A stretch of 64,000 nt of DNA from Hydrogenophaga sp. (GCF_030651625.1 NZ_JAUSCF010000006.1:62001-126000); one strand, 5' to 3'. Counted from the first letter of the stretch, positions 19,608 to 30,125 are shown. A program made the numbers and translations. The notes: generated from the letters alone by a model not told the origin.

Positions 19608-21353
19608 ATGAAAGCCTCTCAGTTCTATATTTCCACGCTAAAGGAGGCGCCTGCCGACGCCGAGGTGGTCAGTCACCAGTTGATGACCAGAGCCGGCATG
19701 ATCAAGAAGCTGGGTGCGGGCATATACACCTACATGCCGATGGGTCTGCGGGTGATCCAGAAGGTGGAGAAGATCGTTCGCGAAGAGATGAACCGCGCGG
19801 GTGCCGTGGAGCTGACCATGCCTGTGATCCAGCCCGCCGAATTCTGGCAGGAGACCGGCCGGTTCGAGAAGATGGGACCGGAACTGCTGCGCATCAAGGA
19901 CCGCCACGATCGCGACTTCGTGGTTCAACCCACCAGTGAAGAAGTGGTCACCGACATCGCCAGGCAGGAGCTGCGCAGCTACAAGCAGTTGCCCAAGAAT
20001 TTTTACCAGATTCAGACCAAGTTCCGGGACGAGCGCCGGCCCCGATTCGGATTGATGCGCGGGCGCGAGTTCATCATGAAGGACGCCTACAGCTTTGATC
20101 GCGACGAAGCCGCCGCCAAGGCCAGCTACCAGGTCATGGCCGCCGCCTACCGCCGCATCTTCGATCGTTTCGGCCTGCGCTACCGTGCAGTGGCTGCCGA
20201 CAGCGGTGCCATTGGCGGCGACCTGTCTGAGGAATTTCAGGTGATTGCATCCACAGGTGAAGATGCGATCGTGTATTGCCCGAGCAGCGATTACGCCGCC
20301 AACATGGAAAAGGCGGAGTCGCTTGCGCCACAAGCAGCAAGACCCGCTTCATGCAATCCCATGACCAAGACCCCGACGCCCGGAAAGAGCACCTGCGCCG
20401 ACGTGGCCGCGCTGCTGGGTGTTCCCCTTGCCACCACAGTGAAATCACTCGTGCTGGCCACCGACGAACTGGGTGATGACGGGCAGATCGTGCGTTCGCA
20501 AGTCTGGTTGTTGCTCCTTCGAGGCGACCACGACATGAACGAGGTCAAGGTATCCAAGGTGCCCGGTCTGGACGTGGGCTTCCGCTTTGCCAGCATCCCC
20601 GAAATCGAGAACCACTTCGGTTGCAAGCCTGGCTACCTGGGACCCGTGGGTACCCTGCTACCGGTGAAGCTGGTCGTGGACCGCGAAGTGGCGGTGATGG
20701 CCGACTGGATCTGTGGCGCCAATCAGGCTGACTTCCACATGACAGGGGTGAACTGGGGGCGTGATCTGCCCGAGCCCGATCTGGTGACCGATCTGCGCAA
20801 TGTGGTGGAAGGTGACGCTTCGCCAGACGGCAAGGGCGTTCTGGCCATCGAGCGCGGCATCGAGGTGGGTCATGTGTTTTACCTGGGAACCAAGTACAGC
20901 AAGGCCATGAACGCGACCTTCCTGGGTGAAGACGGCAAGCCCGCGCATTTTGAAATGGGATGTTATGGAATCGGCATTACGCGTTTGCCAGCAGCGGCCG
21001 TTGAGCAGAATCACGATGAGCGCGGCATCATCTGGCCCGATGCGATCGCACCGTTCACGGCAGTGGTTTGTCCGATCGGCATGGATCGCAGCGCAGAAGT
21101 CCGCAGCGCTGCAGAGCGGCTGTATGCAGACCTGTCGGCAGAGGGTATTGACGTGATCCTGGACGATCGTGGCGAGCGTCCGGGGGCCATGTTTGCCGAC
21201 TGGGAACTCATCGGGGTGCCGCACCGGATCACCATCGGGGACCGTGGCCTCAAATCAGGGCAGGTGGAATACCAGCACCGGCGAGATGCCGCTGCCACCC
21301 AGGTGGCGTTGGGCGAAGTGGTGGCATTTCTGAAGAACAGACTGGGCGGATGA
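19608..21353 (+). CDS. proS: Prolyl-tRNA synthetase (bacterial type, with editing domain)
   Basis: 581-residue class II synthetase charging tRNA-Pro. Motif 1 is around residues 60-80 ([16 protein letters not shown]), motif 2 near [21 protein letters not shown], and motif 3 is [10 protein letters not shown]. The inserted YbaK-like INS domain (about 225-400), which hydrolyses mischarged Ala-tRNA-Pro, is intact ([25 protein letters not shown]). The anticodon-binding domain is at the C-terminus. ATG 19608 gives the usual MKASQF start; a GTG nine bases upstream is also in frame. The 3' end overlaps the next gene by 4 bp. Confidence 0.96.
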   Translation: MKASQFYISTLKEAPADAEVVSHQLMTRAGMIKKLGAGIYTYMPMGLRVIQKVEKIVREEMNRAGAVELTMPVIQPAEFWQETGRFEKMGPELLRIKDRHDRDFVVQPTSEEVVTDIARQELRSYKQLPKNFYQIQTKFRDERRPRFGLMRGREFIMKDAYSFDRDEAAAKASYQVMAAAYRRIFDRFGLRYRAVAADSGAIGGDLSEEFQVIASTGEDAIVYCPSSDYAANMEKAESLAPQAARPASCNPMTKTPTPGKSTCADVAALLGVPLATTVKSLVLATDELGDDGQIVRSQVWLLLLRGDHDMNEVKVSKVPGLDVGFRFASIPEIENHFGCKPGYLGPVGTLLPVKLVVDREVAVMADWICGANQADFHMTGVNWGRDLPEPDLVTDLRNVVEGDASPDGKGVLAIERGIEVGHVFYLGTKYSKAMNATFLGEDGKPAHFEMGCYGIGITRLPAAAVEQNHDERGIIWPDAIAPFTAVVCPIGMDRSAEVRSAAERLYADLSAEGIDVILDDRGERPGAMFADWELIGVPHRITIGDRGLKSGQVEYQHRRDAAATQVALGEVVAFLKNRLGG

Positions 21354-22027
21354 ATCGATCAGCTTCGCTTTTGCCATTGTTGCTGCAACAGGGCCAGCAC
21401 TGGGCTCCTGGCCGGCGTGCGTGCCTGCTGGCGGGTGTCTCCGGTCTGGCGTGGTCTGCTTCGTCGTTGCTCAGTCCTGTGGCGGCTGGTCAACTGGAAG
21501 AACCTTTGGCCGATTCAGTACGCAGTGCATTGGCCTCTGCCATCGCCCACAGTGCACCCCCTGACCCAGTGTTTGCTGATACCGAGCGGCGACTGGCGTA
21601 CTTGCGCTGGCTGGGCGCCATGGGCGACCGCCTGCACCGACGCAAGCCGGATTTTCAGACCCGAATCGAGTTCCTGCAGACGGTCTGGTACGAAACGCGG
21701 CGCGCCGGTCTGGACACCACCTTGGTCATGGGACTGATCCAGGTGGAAAGTGCGTTTCGCAAGTTCGCCATTTCGCGGGTGGGCGCCAGAGGTTACATGC
21801 AGATCATGCCCTTCTGGTCCCGGCTGATCGGCGATGGCGAAGTCGGCAGGCTCTTCGACATGCGCGTCAACCTGCGCTTCGGCTGCGTGATTCTGCGCCA
21901 CTATCTGGATCGGGAACGCGGCAACACCTTCATGGCGCTGGGTCGCTACAACGGCAGTCGCGGTCGCGCTGAATACCCGAACGCGGTGTATGCGGCGGCG
22001 CGAAACTGGGTACACCCCGACGCCTGA
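21350..22027 (+). CDS. Lytic transglycosylase (SLT domain)
   Basis: 225-residue exported lysozyme-like enzyme that cleaves the MurNAc-GlcNAc bond of peptidoglycan. The SLT domain begins near residue 95, with the catalytic Glu in [14 protein letters not shown], then [10 protein letters not shown] and [11 protein letters not shown]. The N-terminus has a basic stretch ([10 protein letters not shown]) and a hydrophobic segment consistent with a signal sequence. The start overlaps proS by 4 bp (ATGA), so the two are translationally coupled, a frequent proS neighbour in this group. Soluble versus membrane form is not resolved. Confidence 0.88.
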   Translation: MNRSASLLPLLLQQGQHWAPGRRACLLAGVSGLAWSASSLLSPVAAGQLEEPLADSVRSALASAIAHSAPPDPVFADTERRLAYLRWLGAMGDRLHRRKPDFQTRIEFLQTVWYETRRAGLDTTLVMGLIQVESAFRKFAISRVGARGYMQIMPFWSRLIGDGEVGRLFDMRVNLRFGCVILRHYLDRERGNTFMALGRYNGSRGRAEYPNAVYAAARNWVHPDA

Positions 22028-22056
22028 GCGCACAGGTGGGGCGCGTGCACTTGGCC

Positions 22057-23061
22057 CTACTGCAAGAAGCCGATTCGGGCCTTTGCGGCTCCCAACTTGG
22101 GCAGGTCGACCGGCTCAATTCTGTAGCGGTTGTCCAGGCGGGCGTTGCCGAAAGCCGTGACCAGCGCCCGGCGCATTTCGCGTGGGGCGAGTGTGGCGAG
22201 CGCATCGAGCACATCATCCACGGGCTCGGGATCGAAGCGTTGGCCCCAGTCGTGTTCGCCTCGAATGCCCCGGTACAGGTGCGCCGCGATCTTGCGTGCG
22301 GCTTCTGGTGAGGGCGAAGCGATTTCAAACACGTTCATGCGATTGAGAATGGGCTCGGGGATGCTGCGCTCGTCGTTGGCTGTGGTGATCCAGATCACCT
22401 GGCTGGCGTCGATCGGTACCTCGGCATATTCGTCGACAAAGCTCTGTGCGGTGTCGTGTTCGAGCAGGCTGTAAAGGGCGCCCATGGGGTCGTACTGGGC
22501 GTCGGCGCTGGCTTTGTCGATTTCGTCGACCACGATCACCGGATTGGCGTATTGTCCGTCCACCAGTGCTTCAAACACTTTCCCGGGCTTGGCGCCTTTC
22601 CATTGGGACGATGAACCAGACAGAAGCCAGCCGGCCGTCATGGAACTCATGGGGATCAGGCTCATGCTGGTGCCCAGCAGGTCGGCGATCTGGCGTGCGA
22701 AGTGGGTCTTTCCTACCCCAGGCGGGCCCAGCAGCAGGATGGGCGTGACTTCAAGACTGTCGTGGCTGTCTTGCGTGAGGGCCACATGGCGCTTCACGTC
22801 GTCGAGCACTTCACCAAAATTGGGCAGCAGGTCGTACAACGGCGCCATGTCAGGCACGCCGGACGGTTTGACGGCAAAGCGTTCGGGTCCGCGCTCGAGC
22901 ATGCGCTGCCAGGTGTTGCGCAAGGCATCGAAGTCGCGCTCGGTGCCGCTGGCTTGCAGGTGCGCCAGCTTGCGCTCGACGGCATCCGCGCTGAACACGC
23001 TGCGCATCTGGGCGATGGGCAGGCCCATGGTGGGTGAAGCGACCAGGCTGCGTAAGCTCAT
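22057..23061 (-). CDS. AAA+ ATPase related to the Lon/ClpX ATPase domain
   Basis: 334-residue AAA+ protein. Walker A is GPPGVGKT (residues 112-119), Walker B is VIVVDEIDK (about 175-183), sensor 1 is ITTAND (225-230), and IPEPILNRM carries the arginine-finger-like residue. The layout resembles the ATPase module of Lon (including the IPxPLLxR pattern), but there is no Ser-Lys protease domain and no zinc-binding N-domain of ClpX. The first about 80 residues (MSLRSLVASPTMGLPIAQMR) are not recognised. ATG 23061 has AAGGAG ideally placed, so the longer frame upstream is not used. Function and partner are unknown. Confidence 0.8.
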   Translation of the reverse strand: MSLRSLVASPTMGLPIAQMRSVFSADAVERKLAHLQASGTERDFDALRNTWQRMLERGPERFAVKPSGVPDMAPLYDLLPNFGEVLDDVKRHVALTQDSHDSLEVTPILLLGPPGVGKTHFARQIADLLGTSMSLIPMSSMTAGWLLSGSSSQWKGAKPGKVFEALVDGQYANPVIVVDEIDKASADAQYDPMGALYSLLEHDTAQSFVDEYAEVPIDASQVIWITTANDERSIPEPILNRMNVFEIASPSPEAARKIAAHLYRGIRGEHDWGQRFDPEPVDDVLDALATLAPREMRRALVTAFGNARLDNRYRIEPVDLPKLGAAKARIGFLQ

Positions 23062-23198
23062 GCGGTTCTCCTTGGGTACGGCAGTGCTTTTATTCAAGCA
23101 CAAGACGTGCCTGCCCTCAATGCCGGATAAGACCTCGAAAACACCGTCTTTCCTTGTTCATGCGCCAGACCGTGACAAATACCGCGAACACCAACGAA

Positions 23199-23222
23199 GA
23201 AAGCCACCCTCGGGTGGCTTTC
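23199..23222 (-). terminator. Hairpin downstream of grxD
   Basis: GAAAGCCACC pairs with GGTGGCTTTC around CTCG (23199-23222). It lies 27 bases after the grxD stop on the minus strand; the T tract is broken (TTCTTCGTT), so it is a moderate terminator. Confidence 0.6.
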
Positions 23223-23248
23223 TGGCGACAAGAACCGGCTTATCGAGG

Positions 23249-23572
23249 TCAGGCTCCGCCGTTGATGACCTGCTGCAGTTCGCCGGACTCGTACATCTCC
23301 ATCATGATGTCCGACCCGCCGATGAATTCACCCTTTACATAGAGCTGGGGAATGGTGGGCCAGTTGCTGTATTCCTTGATGCCCTGGCGAATGCCTTCGT
23401 CCTCCAGCACGTTCACGGTTTTCAGGGTGCGTGGTTCGACACCGCAGGCCTTGAGGATCTGGATGGCACGGCCCGAGAAGCCGCACATGGGGAAACTGGC
23501 GTTGCCCTTCATGAAGAGCACAACGTCGCTCGATTTGACGATCTGGTCGATTTGGGTTTGTGCGTCGCTCAT
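23249..23572 (-). CDS. grxD: Monothiol glutaredoxin Grx4/GrxD
   Basis: 107-residue CGFS-type glutaredoxin that binds a [2Fe-2S] cluster with glutathione and acts in iron-sulfur cluster transfer rather than disulfide reduction. The active site is CGFS with Cys30 in [32 protein letters not shown] contains the cis-Pro and GSH-binding residues. ATG 23572 gives the normal family start; the longer frame upstream enters prmC's intergenic region. It is followed by the AAA gene and preceded by prmC on the same strand. Confidence 0.96.
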   Translation of the reverse strand: MSDAQTQIDQIVKSSDVVLFMKGNASFPMCGFSGRAIQILKACGVEPRTLKTVNVLEDEGIRQGIKEYSNWPTIPQLYVKGEFIGGSDIMMEMYESGELQQVINGGA

Positions 23573-23624
23573 GGCAGAAATTCCTTGATCTGATGGGTCG
23601 TGTCCGACCCGGAAACAAATCCGA

Positions 23625-24470
23625 TTATCGCTGCTCTGGCCATTGGCCTCCACTGCAGCGCTCAATGCCCGCGAGGTCGGTGCGGCTGGTGACCACTTCA
23701 AAGCCGGCTCGCTCCAACAGATCGCGCACCGGGCCAGCCTGGTCGTGGCCATGCTCCAGCAGCAGCCAGCCGCCGGGCACCAGGAAGCTCGGCGCTTCGG
23801 CGATCAGGTGTCGCAGGTCGTCCAACCCATCGGGCCCGGAAACCAGAGCAGAAAAGGGTTCGTGTTGAAGTTGGGCCAGGTGCGGGTCGTTGGTCTTGAT
23901 GTAGGGCGGGTTGCTGAGGATCAGGTCGAAGCGCTCGCCCGGCACCGCTGCGAGCCAGTGGCCGAGCCGAAAAGACACGGCCAGATGGAGTGCCTCAGCA
24001 TTCGCTTGAGCCACCGCCAGGGCTTCTGGACTGGCGTCGGTTGCCCATACGTGGGTGTGCGGTCTGCTTGACTTGAGGGCCAGAGCGATGGCACCGCTAC
24101 CGGTGCCGAGATCCAGGGCGCGCAGCGGGATACTGCTTCTTTCAGTAGCGGCATCGACGACATCCATCGCCCAGAGCACCAGGGTCTCGGTGTCCGGCCG
24201 CGGTACGAGTACACGCCCGTCAACCTTCAAGGGCAACCCGAAGAACTCCTTGGTGCCCGTGAGGTAAGGAAGAGGCTCGCCTTGAGCTCGTCGCCGGCAC
24301 AGCTGTTCAAACAACCGCTCCTGGTCCGCACTCAGCACCTGGTCGTCATGGGCAGAGAGCCAGGCGCGGGCATTGGGGTCGCGCCCCAGGCTGAACAGCA
24401 GCAGCATCTGGGCGTCGAGCCGGTCAAGACCGGCGGCCGCAGCTTGGCGAAGCGCATCGGTCAACGTCAT
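23625..24470 (-). CDS. prmC: Peptide chain release factor N5-glutamine methyltransferase
   Basis: 281-residue SAM-dependent enzyme that methylates the GGQ glutamine of RF1 and RF2. The SAM-binding motif is [12 protein letters not shown] (119-130) and the catalytic NPPY spans residues 187-190. The N-terminal helical release-factor-binding domain covers about 1-75. It lies just downstream of its substrate gene prfA on the same strand, a conserved arrangement, but a 158-base repeat-bearing gap separates the two here. Confidence 0.96.
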   Translation of the reverse strand: MTLTDALRQAAAAGLDRLDAQMLLLFSLGRDPNARAWLSAHDDQVLSADQERLFEQLCRRRAQGEPLPYLTGTKEFFGLPLKVDGRVLVPRPDTETLVLWAMDVVDAATERSSIPLRALDLGTGSGAIALALKSSRPHTHVWATDASPEALAVAQANAEALHLAVSFRLGHWLAAVPGERFDLILSNPPYIKTNDPHLAQLQHEPFSALVSGPDGLDDLRHLIAEAPSFLVPGGWLLLEHGHDQAGPVRDLLERAGFEVVTSRTDLAGIERCSGGQWPEQR

Positions 24471-24553
24471 TTCAAGCTTCCAGGATCAACCATCGCCGAA
24501 AAGCGCCCATGGTGGTGGAATGAAGAAGCGCCCTCCAGGGCACCCGTGGAACC

Positions 24554-24579
24554 GCCCTTCGACAGGCTCAGGACGGGCC
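24554..24579. repeat. Dispersed CCTTCGACAGGCTCAGG-type repeat
   Basis: A short sequence (core CCTTCGACAGGCTCAGGAC) closely resembles a motif scattered between genes in many proteobacterial genomes. It sits in the prfA-prmC gap next to the longer three-hairpin repeat. Recognition is from memory of the motif, not from a search. Confidence 0.6.
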
Positions 24580-24586
24580 ATGAGGT

Positions 24587-24632
24587 GCGTCCCCCCTTGG
24601 GGGGAAGACGCGAAGCGGCGCAGGGGGGTCAT
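24587..24632 (-). repeat. Three-hairpin intergenic repeat, partial copy after prfA
   Basis: On the minus strand: CCCCCCTGCGCCGCTTCGCG, then a CCCCCC-AA-GGGGGG hairpin. It aligns with the copies at 36558 and 56599. It begins at the prfA stop codon (24629-24631) and has the same orientation as prfA. Confidence 0.7.
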
Positions 24633-25711
24633 GCCTTCCCTTCCAGCTCGGCCAGCAGCTCGGCCCCTCGCGCCACCTGCAGTGCGTGCACCACATCACC
24701 CAGATCCCCCTCCATGACCTGGAGCAGCTTGTAGACGGTGAGGTTGATGCGGTGGTCGGTGAGTCGGCCTTGCGGAAAGTTGTAGGTGCGGATGCGGTCG
24801 CTGCGGTCGCCGCTGCCGATCAGGCCCTTGCGGGTGGCGGCTTCTTTGGCTGCTCGCTCGGAGCGGTCTTTTTCCTGCAGCCGTGCGGTGAGCACCTGCA
24901 ACGCCTTGGCTTTGTTGCTGTGCTGGGAGCGGCCGTCCTGGCATTCGGCGGTGATGCCGGTGGGCAGGTGCGTAACGCGGACCGCAGAGTCGGTCTTGTT
25001 GATGTGCTGCCCTCCGGCACCGCTGGCGCGGTAGGTGTCGATGCGCAGTTCGCTGGGGTTGAGGGCGATGGCCTGGGTTTCATCCGGCTCTGGCATCACG
25101 GCCACTGTGGCCGCGCTGGTGTGGATGCGGCCCTGAGTTTCCGTGACCGGCACCCGTTGTACGCGGTGGCCGCCAGACTCGAAACGCAGGCGACCATAGG
25201 CCCCGTGACCCGCAACGCGCAACACCACCTCCTTGTAGCCACCCAGTTCGCTGGGCGACTCGCTCACGATCTCCACCTGCCAGCGCTGAGTTTCGGCGTA
25301 GCGCGTGTACATCCGTGCCAGGTCGCCAGCAAACAGTGCGGACTCGTCACCGCCGGTGCCAGCGCGGATTTCCAGGAAGGCATTGCGCTCGTCGTCGGGG
25401 TCTTTGGGCAAGAGCTGCTGTTGCAGCTCGATGTCCAGCTCGGCCATGTCGGTGCTGGCTGAGGCCATTTCTTCTTCTGCCAGTTCGACCATGTCGGGGT
25501 CGTTCAGCATCGCCTGGGCAGACGCATGGTCGGCCTCGCGTTGCAGGAAGCGGTTGTAAATTTCGACCAGGCTGGAAGCGTCGGCATGTTCGCGGCTCAG
25601 GGCGCGAAAGCGGTCCATGTCGTTGACCACATCAGGTGCAGACAGCAGAGCATCCAGTTCGTGCAGGCGCGCTCGTTGGCGCTGCAAGGTATCGCGGACA
25701 AAAGGTTTCAT
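24629..25711 (-). CDS. prfA: Peptide chain release factor 1
   Basis: 360-residue RF1, which reads UAA and UAG and triggers peptide release. The GGQ motif is at residues 233-235 ([13 protein letters not shown]). The codon-recognition tripeptide position holds PVT (188-190, in [14 protein letters not shown]), an accepted variant of the RF1 PxT motif rather than the RF2 SPF. ATG 25711 gives the normal start MKPFVRDTL. It is followed by prmC and preceded by hemA, the classic hemA-prfA-prmC operon; the gap to hemA is 74 bp. Confidence 0.97.
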   Translation of the reverse strand: MKPFVRDTLQRQRARLHELDALLSAPDVVNDMDRFRALSREHADASSLVEIYNRFLQREADHASAQAMLNDPDMVELAEEEMASASTDMAELDIELQQQLLPKDPDDERNAFLEIRAGTGGDESALFAGDLARMYTRYAETQRWQVEIVSESPSELGGYKEVVLRVAGHGAYGRLRFESGGHRVQRVPVTETQGRIHTSAATVAVMPEPDETQAIALNPSELRIDTYRASGAGGQHINKTDSAVRVTHLPTGITAECQDGRSQHSNKAKALQVLTARLQEKDRSERAAKEAATRKGLIGSGDRSDRIRTYNFPQGRLTDHRINLTVYKLLQVMEGDLGDVVHALQVARGAELLAELEGKA

Positions 25712-25785
25712 GAGGTGGGAAGATGGCCAGCAGGGGAGCGACAACGTGCCGGTCCCTGATGGGTACCGCGCTGCCGGATGGCTCG

Positions 25786-27084
25786 CTAGGAAAGATTGCT
25801 TCGGCCGCTCTTGCGCGGCTCGTCGCGCAGGAACAGGCGCGAAACGGTCTGCGCGGTGGCGGCGCGGGTGGCGCCATCGCCGGCGTGCAGCTCGGCCAGC
25901 GTGCCGTGCAGCATTTTTTGGGTCAGGCCACGGGAGAGCGCTTCCAGCACGGCTTCCACGGGCTCGCCTCTTGCCAGCAATTTCCGCGCACGCGCGAGTT
26001 CAGCGGCGCGCCATTCGTCGGCCTGAGCGTGAATCTGCTGGATCAGTGGCACGACGCCATGGGCAGGGTCCCGCTGCTCCATCCAGTGCATGAAGCTGAG
26101 CACACCCGCGTCGATGATGGCTTCTGCCTGGGCCACGGCAGCCTGGCGGTTGTTCTTGCCTGTTTGCACAACCGAAGCGAGGTCGTCCACGGTGTAGAGG
26201 TAGACATCGGCCAGCGCCTTCACTTCGATCTCGATGTCGCGAGGGACGGCCAGGTCGACCATGAACAGCGGGCGATGACGGCGCTTCTTCAACGCGCGTT
26301 CCACCGCGCCCAGCCCGATGATGGGCAGTGTGCTGGCGGTACAGCTGATGACGGCATCAAACTCGTGCAGGCGATCGGGTACATCGGCCAGGCGCATGAC
26401 TTCGCCCCCAAAACGCACGGCCAGTTTTTCCCCACGCTCCAGCGTGCGGTTGGCAATTGCCATGCCCTTGGGCATCTTGGCCGCAAAGTGGGTGGCAGCG
26501 AGTTCGATCATCTCGCCAGCGCCCACGAACAGCACCTTGATGTCGCGCAGGTCTTCGAACAACTGCCCGGCGAGGCGGACCGCTGCTGCCGTCATGCTGA
26601 TGGAGTGGGCGCCGATCTCGGTGGAGGTGCGCACTTGCTTCGCGACCGCAAACGAGCGCTGGAACAACTGGTGCAAGGTGGTGCCCAAGGCACCAGCGTC
26701 GTCAGCGGCGCGAACCGCGTCTTTCATCTGCCCCAGGATCTGGGGTTCGCCCAGCACCATGCTGTCCAGACCGCTTGCCACGCGAAACGCGTGGCGTGCC
26801 GCCTGGTCTTCCCGCAGCACATAGGCATGGTCTCTGAGCACATGGGAACTCACGCCACCCGTCAGGGCCAGCCATTCAAGCGTCGGTTCCACAGCGGCCT
26901 GATCCCCGGCGCCGTAGAGCTCGGTGCGGTTGCAAGTGGAGAGCAAAGTGGCCTCAGGCTGGCGGGCCAGACTTTGCCGGTAGCCGTGCAGCGTAGGCTG
27001 AATCTGATCAAGCGCAAACGCAAAGCGGCCCCGCAAATCGAGCGGAGCCGTGTGGTGGTTGATGCCGAGCGCCCAGACAGACAT
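25786..27084 (-). CDS. hemA: Glutamyl-tRNA reductase
   Basis: 432-residue HemA, which reduces Glu-tRNA(Glu) to glutamate-1-semialdehyde with NADPH, committing carbon to haem. The catalytic Cys51 is in STCNRTEL. The NADP-binding domain has [17 protein letters not shown] and the C-terminal dimerisation helix is present. The start [16 protein letters not shown] is the family N-terminus. A TATAAT lies only 7 bases upstream of this ATG (see findings). It is first gene of hemA-prfA-prmC-grxD. Confidence 0.96.
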   Translation of the reverse strand: MSVWALGINHHTAPLDLRGRFAFALDQIQPTLHGYRQSLARQPEATLLSTCNRTELYGAGDQAAVEPTLEWLALTGGVSSHVLRDHAYVLREDQAARHAFRVASGLDSMVLGEPQILGQMKDAVRAADDAGALGTTLHQLFQRSFAVAKQVRTSTEIGAHSISMTAAAVRLAGQLFEDLRDIKVLFVGAGEMIELAATHFAAKMPKGMAIANRTLERGEKLAVRFGGEVMRLADVPDRLHEFDAVISCTASTLPIIGLGAVERALKKRRHRPLFMVDLAVPRDIEIEVKALADVYLYTVDDLASVVQTGKNNRQAAVAQAEAIIDAGVLSFMHWMEQRDPAHGVVPLIQQIHAQADEWRAAELARARKLLARGEPVEAVLEALSRGLTQKMLHGTLAELHAGDGATRAATAQTVSRLFLRDEPRKSGRSNLS

Positions 27085-27090
27085 TGCCGG

Positions 27091-27096
27091 ATTATA
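27091..27096 (-). promoter_or_regulatory. hemA: TATAAT immediately upstream of hemA
   Basis: Perfect -10 hexamer on the minus strand ending 7 bases before the hemA ATG; a transcript from it would start at about the A of the start codon. No clear -35 hexamer is visible. Confidence 0.4.
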
Positions 27097-27132
27097 AAAT
27101 TGAACGCTTATGCTGCATACCATGACGTTCAA

Positions 27133-27390
27133 ATGACAGTGATAGCCGCGGTGCTGCACCTCGCAGGATTTCTTGCTCCTGCCTTCGTGACGGGTTCATT
27201 GTTGTGGCTGGCCGCTGGTTTGTGGCGCGCCGGACGTCGTCGGCGCCTGAGTCTAGGTCTTCTGGTGCTGGCGGGTGCGGCGGTGCTTTTTGCAGGGCTC
27301 GCGTACTTTGGGCGCGACGGCAAGATCGCGACCTACGCCGCGCTGGTGCTGGTGCAAGGCACCCTTGTCTGGTGGCTGCGGCGACGCTGA
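27133..27390 (+). CDS. Small membrane protein of unknown function
   Basis: 85-residue hydrophobic protein, divergent from hemA with 48 bases between the starts. Three hydrophobic segments are visible (about residues 4-30, 39-58 and 66-82), separated by the basic loop RRAGRRRR-like [10 protein letters not shown] and by YFGRDGKIA. It ends in the positively charged WWLRRR. This would place both loops by the positive-inside rule as a three-pass protein. I do not recognise a family. Codon usage resembles the neighbours, and ATG 27133 is the first start after the hemA promoter region. Confidence 0.6.
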   Translation: MTVIAAVLHLAGFLAPAFVTGSLLWLAAGLWRAGRRRRLSLGLLVLAGAAVLFAGLAYFGRDGKIATYAALVLVQGTLVWWLRRR

Positions 27391-27407
27391 ACGTCACCTT
27401 TTGATCT

Positions 27408-28181
27408 TCACACCGAGTCGCGGCCCGGCGCAAAAAGGTCGACACGATCTGTGATCACGCCGTCGATGCCCAGGTTCAGCAAGCGCTCAGCCGCCCATTC
27501 ATCGTTGACGGTATAGGCCATGGCACGCATGCCGGCCTTGGTGGCCGTTGCCATCAAGGTTTCGTCCCACAAGGCATGGTTGCAGACGATGGTCACACAG
27601 CCCAATTCGCCCGCAACGTCCAGCCAGCCGTCCCACAGGGTGTCGAGCAGCAACCCGCGGGGCAGATCGGGCGCCGCTTCTTTGGCTCCCTGCAGAGCCT
27701 CTGGCTGGAAGGAGGTCAAAAGCGGTGGCGAGGTCGATGAAGCGGTCCACAGCGCCGCCGCTTCTTTGGCTACTGCCTTGCCCGTGGCCTGCTCCAGACC
27801 CGGGGTGGGCTTGATCTCGATGTTCAACATGAACGCATTGGCCAGGCAATAGCCGGCCACCGCAGCCAGTGTGGCGAGGGGTTCCCCTGCAAAGGTACGC
27901 GAGTGCCAAGCCCCGGCGTCGAGTTGGCTGAGGTGGTGCCAATCGTGGTGTCCACCAATGCCTTCCCCGCTGGTGGTGCGTTGCAGTGTGGCGTCGTGCA
28001 ACAGGAATACCACGCCGTCGGCGCTCAGCTTGGCGTCGCATTCGAACATGCGGTAGCCGTGCGAGGCACCGACGCGGAAAGCGGCGAGGGTGTTTTCAGG
28101 TGCGAGCTTTCCGGCCCCCCGATGGGCGATCCAGCGCGGATACGGCCAGGGAGCGGGCGCCGGCGGGGTGGGGGATTTCAT
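27408..28181 (-). CDS. ugpQ: Glycerophosphodiester phosphodiesterase
   Basis: 257-residue cytoplasmic GDPD enzyme that splits glycerophosphodiesters into glycerol-3-phosphate and an alcohol. The motif [17 protein letters not shown] has the catalytic His and Glu. [18 protein letters not shown] supplies the metal ligands and second His, and [10 protein letters not shown] a further ligand. There is no signal peptide, in line with UgpQ acting on substrates brought in by the Ugp transporter. Its start overlaps the ugpC stop by 4 bp. It is last gene of the ugpBAECQ operon. Confidence 0.94.
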   Translation of the reverse strand: MKSPTPPAPAPWPYPRWIAHRGAGKLAPENTLAAFRVGASHGYRMFECDAKLSADGVVFLLHDATLQRTTSGEGIGGHHDWHHLSQLDAGAWHSRTFAGEPLATLAAVAGYCLANAFMLNIEIKPTPGLEQATGKAVAKEAAALWTASSTSPPLLTSFQPEALQGAKEAAPDLPRGLLLDTLWDGWLDVAGELGCVTIVCNHALWDETLMATATKAGMRAMAYTVNDEWAAERLLNLGIDGVITDRVDLFAPGRDSV

Positions 28182-29182
28182 TGCCGCTTGCCTGTCTCTG
28201 CGTCGAACCAGTGCATCCGGTCTTCCCTTGGCTGGGCATGGATGGTGCTGCCAATCTCGGGTGCACCCTGGTCTTCGTGGGTGCGGATGATCAGTTGCTC
28301 GTCACCCAGGCGGGCGTGGACCAGGCGCTCGGCACCCAGCAGCTCCACGGTTTCAACCTGAAGGGACCAGCCGCTGGCGCCAATGTCGATGTGCTCGGGC
28401 CGGATGCCCAGCAGGCTGCCGGGGCGGCCACCCGGCGCATGCTTCAACAGGTTCATGGGCGGCGAACCGATGAAGCTGGCCACAAATGTGGTGGCAGGGC
28501 GGGAGTACACCTCTTCGGGCGTGCCGAATTGTTCCATGTTGCCTGCGTTCATCACGATCATGCGCTGGGCCAGCGTCATGGCTTCGACCTGGTCGTGCGT
28601 GACGAACAGCGACGTGATGCCGAGTTCGCGGTGCAACTTCTGAATTTCCAGGCGGGTCTGGGCGCGCAGCTTGGCGTCGAGGTTGGAGAGCGGTTCATCG
28701 AACAGGAAGACCTGAGGCTGGCGCACGATGGCACGACCCATGGCCACGCGCTGCCGCTGGCCGCCTGAAAGTTCTCGCGGTTTGCGGCTGAGAAGATGAC
28801 CCAGTTCCAGAATGCCGGCGGCCTTGTCCACGCGCTGCTTGATCTCGTCGATGGGGACTTTCTTGATCTTCAGGCCATAGGCCATGTTGTCAAACACGGT
28901 CATGTGGGGGTACAGCGCGTAGTTCTGGAACACCATGGCAATGTCACGTTCAGCCGGCTCCAGCGCGTTGACCACGCGAGGGCCGATGGTGATTTCACCG
29001 CCGCTGATTTCTTCCAGCCCGGCCACCATGCGCAGCAGCGTGGATTTGCCACAGCCGGAAGGGCCCACGATCACGATGAATTCACGGTCGGCGACTTCGG
29101 CGTTCACGCCGTGTATGACCTGCAGTTCGGTTTTGCCGGAGCCGTAGCGCTTGATGACGTTGCGCAGGGAAATGGATGCCAT
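28178..29182 (-). CDS. ugpC: sn-glycerol-3-phosphate ABC transporter ATPase
   Basis: 334-residue ATPase of the MalK/UgpC family energising uptake by UgpAE. Walker A is GPSGCGKST (40-48), signature LSGGQ (138-142), Walker B VFLFDEP (158-164), and the H-loop FVTHD follows. A C-terminal OB-fold (TOBE) regulatory domain covers about 235-334 ([11 protein letters not shown]). It follows ugpE by 56 bp and overlaps ugpQ, which supports the glycerophosphate assignment over other MalK-type substrates. Confidence 0.93.
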   Translation of the reverse strand: MASISLRNVIKRYGSGKTELQVIHGVNAEVADREFIVIVGPSGCGKSTLLRMVAGLEEISGGEITIGPRVVNALEPAERDIAMVFQNYALYPHMTVFDNMAYGLKIKKVPIDEIKQRVDKAAGILELGHLLSRKPRELSGGQRQRVAMGRAIVRQPQVFLFDEPLSNLDAKLRAQTRLEIQKLHRELGITSLFVTHDQVEAMTLAQRMIVMNAGNMEQFGTPEEVYSRPATTFVASFIGSPPMNLLKHAPGGRPGSLLGIRPEHIDIGASGWSLQVETVELLGAERLVHARLGDEQLIIRTHEDQGAPEIGSTIHAQPREDRMHWFDAETGKRQ

Positions 29183-29238
29183 GGGGATTCAGAATTGATT
29201 TGGGTGAGGAAAGCAGCGACAGAGGCGGTGGGGGAGAC

Positions 29239-30093
29239 CTACTTCTCCGTGTCCACCAGGCCCTTGACGAACCAGCGCTGCATGAGCATGACCACCACGG
29301 CGGGTGGCAGCATGGCCAGGAAGGCGGTGGCCATCAGCACATTCCATTCAGTGTACGACTCGCCCGAAACCAGGCGCTTGATACCCAGCACGATGGGATA
29401 CATGTCCTCGTTGGTGGTGATCAGCAGCGGCCAGAGGTACTGGTTCCAGCCGTAGATGAACTGGATGACAAACAGCGCGGCGATGCTGGTGCGCGACATG
29501 GGCAGCAGCACGTCCCAGAAGAAACGCATCGGTCCGGCACCGTCCACGCGCGCGGCCTCTACCAATTCGTCTGGCACGGTCAGAAAAAACTGGCGGAACA
29601 GGAATGTGGCCGTGGCCGACGCGATCAGCGGAATGGTCAGGCCGGCGTAGGTGTTGAGCATGCCCAGGTCGCTCACCACTTTGTAAGTGGGTCCGATGCG
29701 CACTTCCACCGGCAGCATCAGGGTGACGAAAATCATCCAGAACACCAGGCTGCGCATCGGAAAGCGGAAGTACACGATCGCGAACGCTGACAGCAGCGAG
29801 ATGGCGATCTTTCCAATCGCTATCACCAGGGCCATGATCAGGCTCGTACCCATCATGGGGAGCGCGGCAGGCAGGGTGCTGCCGGCTTCTGTCACGCCGC
29901 CGAACAGCGCCACTTTGTAAGTGGTCAGCATGTTCGAGCCAGGCAGCAGCGACATGGGCACCGAGGAGGCAATGTCCTGCGCCGACTGCGTGGACGCGAC
30001 AATGGTGAGGTAGACGGGGAAGGCCACGATGGCCACCCCGACGATGAGGATGAAGTGGGACAGGAAGTCCAGTCCCGGGCGGCGTTCGATCAT
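29239..30093 (-). CDS. ugpE: sn-glycerol-3-phosphate ABC transporter permease UgpE
   Basis: 284-residue inner-membrane permease with six predicted membrane segments. The EAA loop contacting the ATPase is DELVEAARVDGAGPMRFFWDVLLPM. It starts at ATG 30093 (MIERRPGLDFLSHF) behind an AGGAGG; a longer frame upstream crosses the intergenic repeat. It pairs with UgpA to form the translocation channel. 88 bp separate it from ugpA and contain a partial intergenic repeat. Confidence 0.94.
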   Translation of the reverse strand: MIERRPGLDFLSHFILIVGVAIVAFPVYLTIVASTQSAQDIASSVPMSLLPGSNMLTTYKVALFGGVTEAGSTLPAALPMMGTSLIMALVIAIGKIAISLLSAFAIVYFRFPMRSLVFWMIFVTLMLPVEVRIGPTYKVVSDLGMLNTYAGLTIPLIASATATFLFRQFFLTVPDELVEAARVDGAGPMRFFWDVLLPMSRTSIAALFVIQFIYGWNQYLWPLLITTNEDMYPIVLGIKRLVSGESYTEWNVLMATAFLAMLPPAVVVMLMQRWFVKGLVDTEK

Positions 30094-30125
30094 GGGGGGC
30101 CTCCTGCCTGACCGCGCCAAGGGTG

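Noticed and set aside
25723-27132. Long plus-strand frame opposite hemA running into the small membrane gene
   Set aside because: Only the last 85 codons (from 27133) look like a protein; the rest mirrors hemA.
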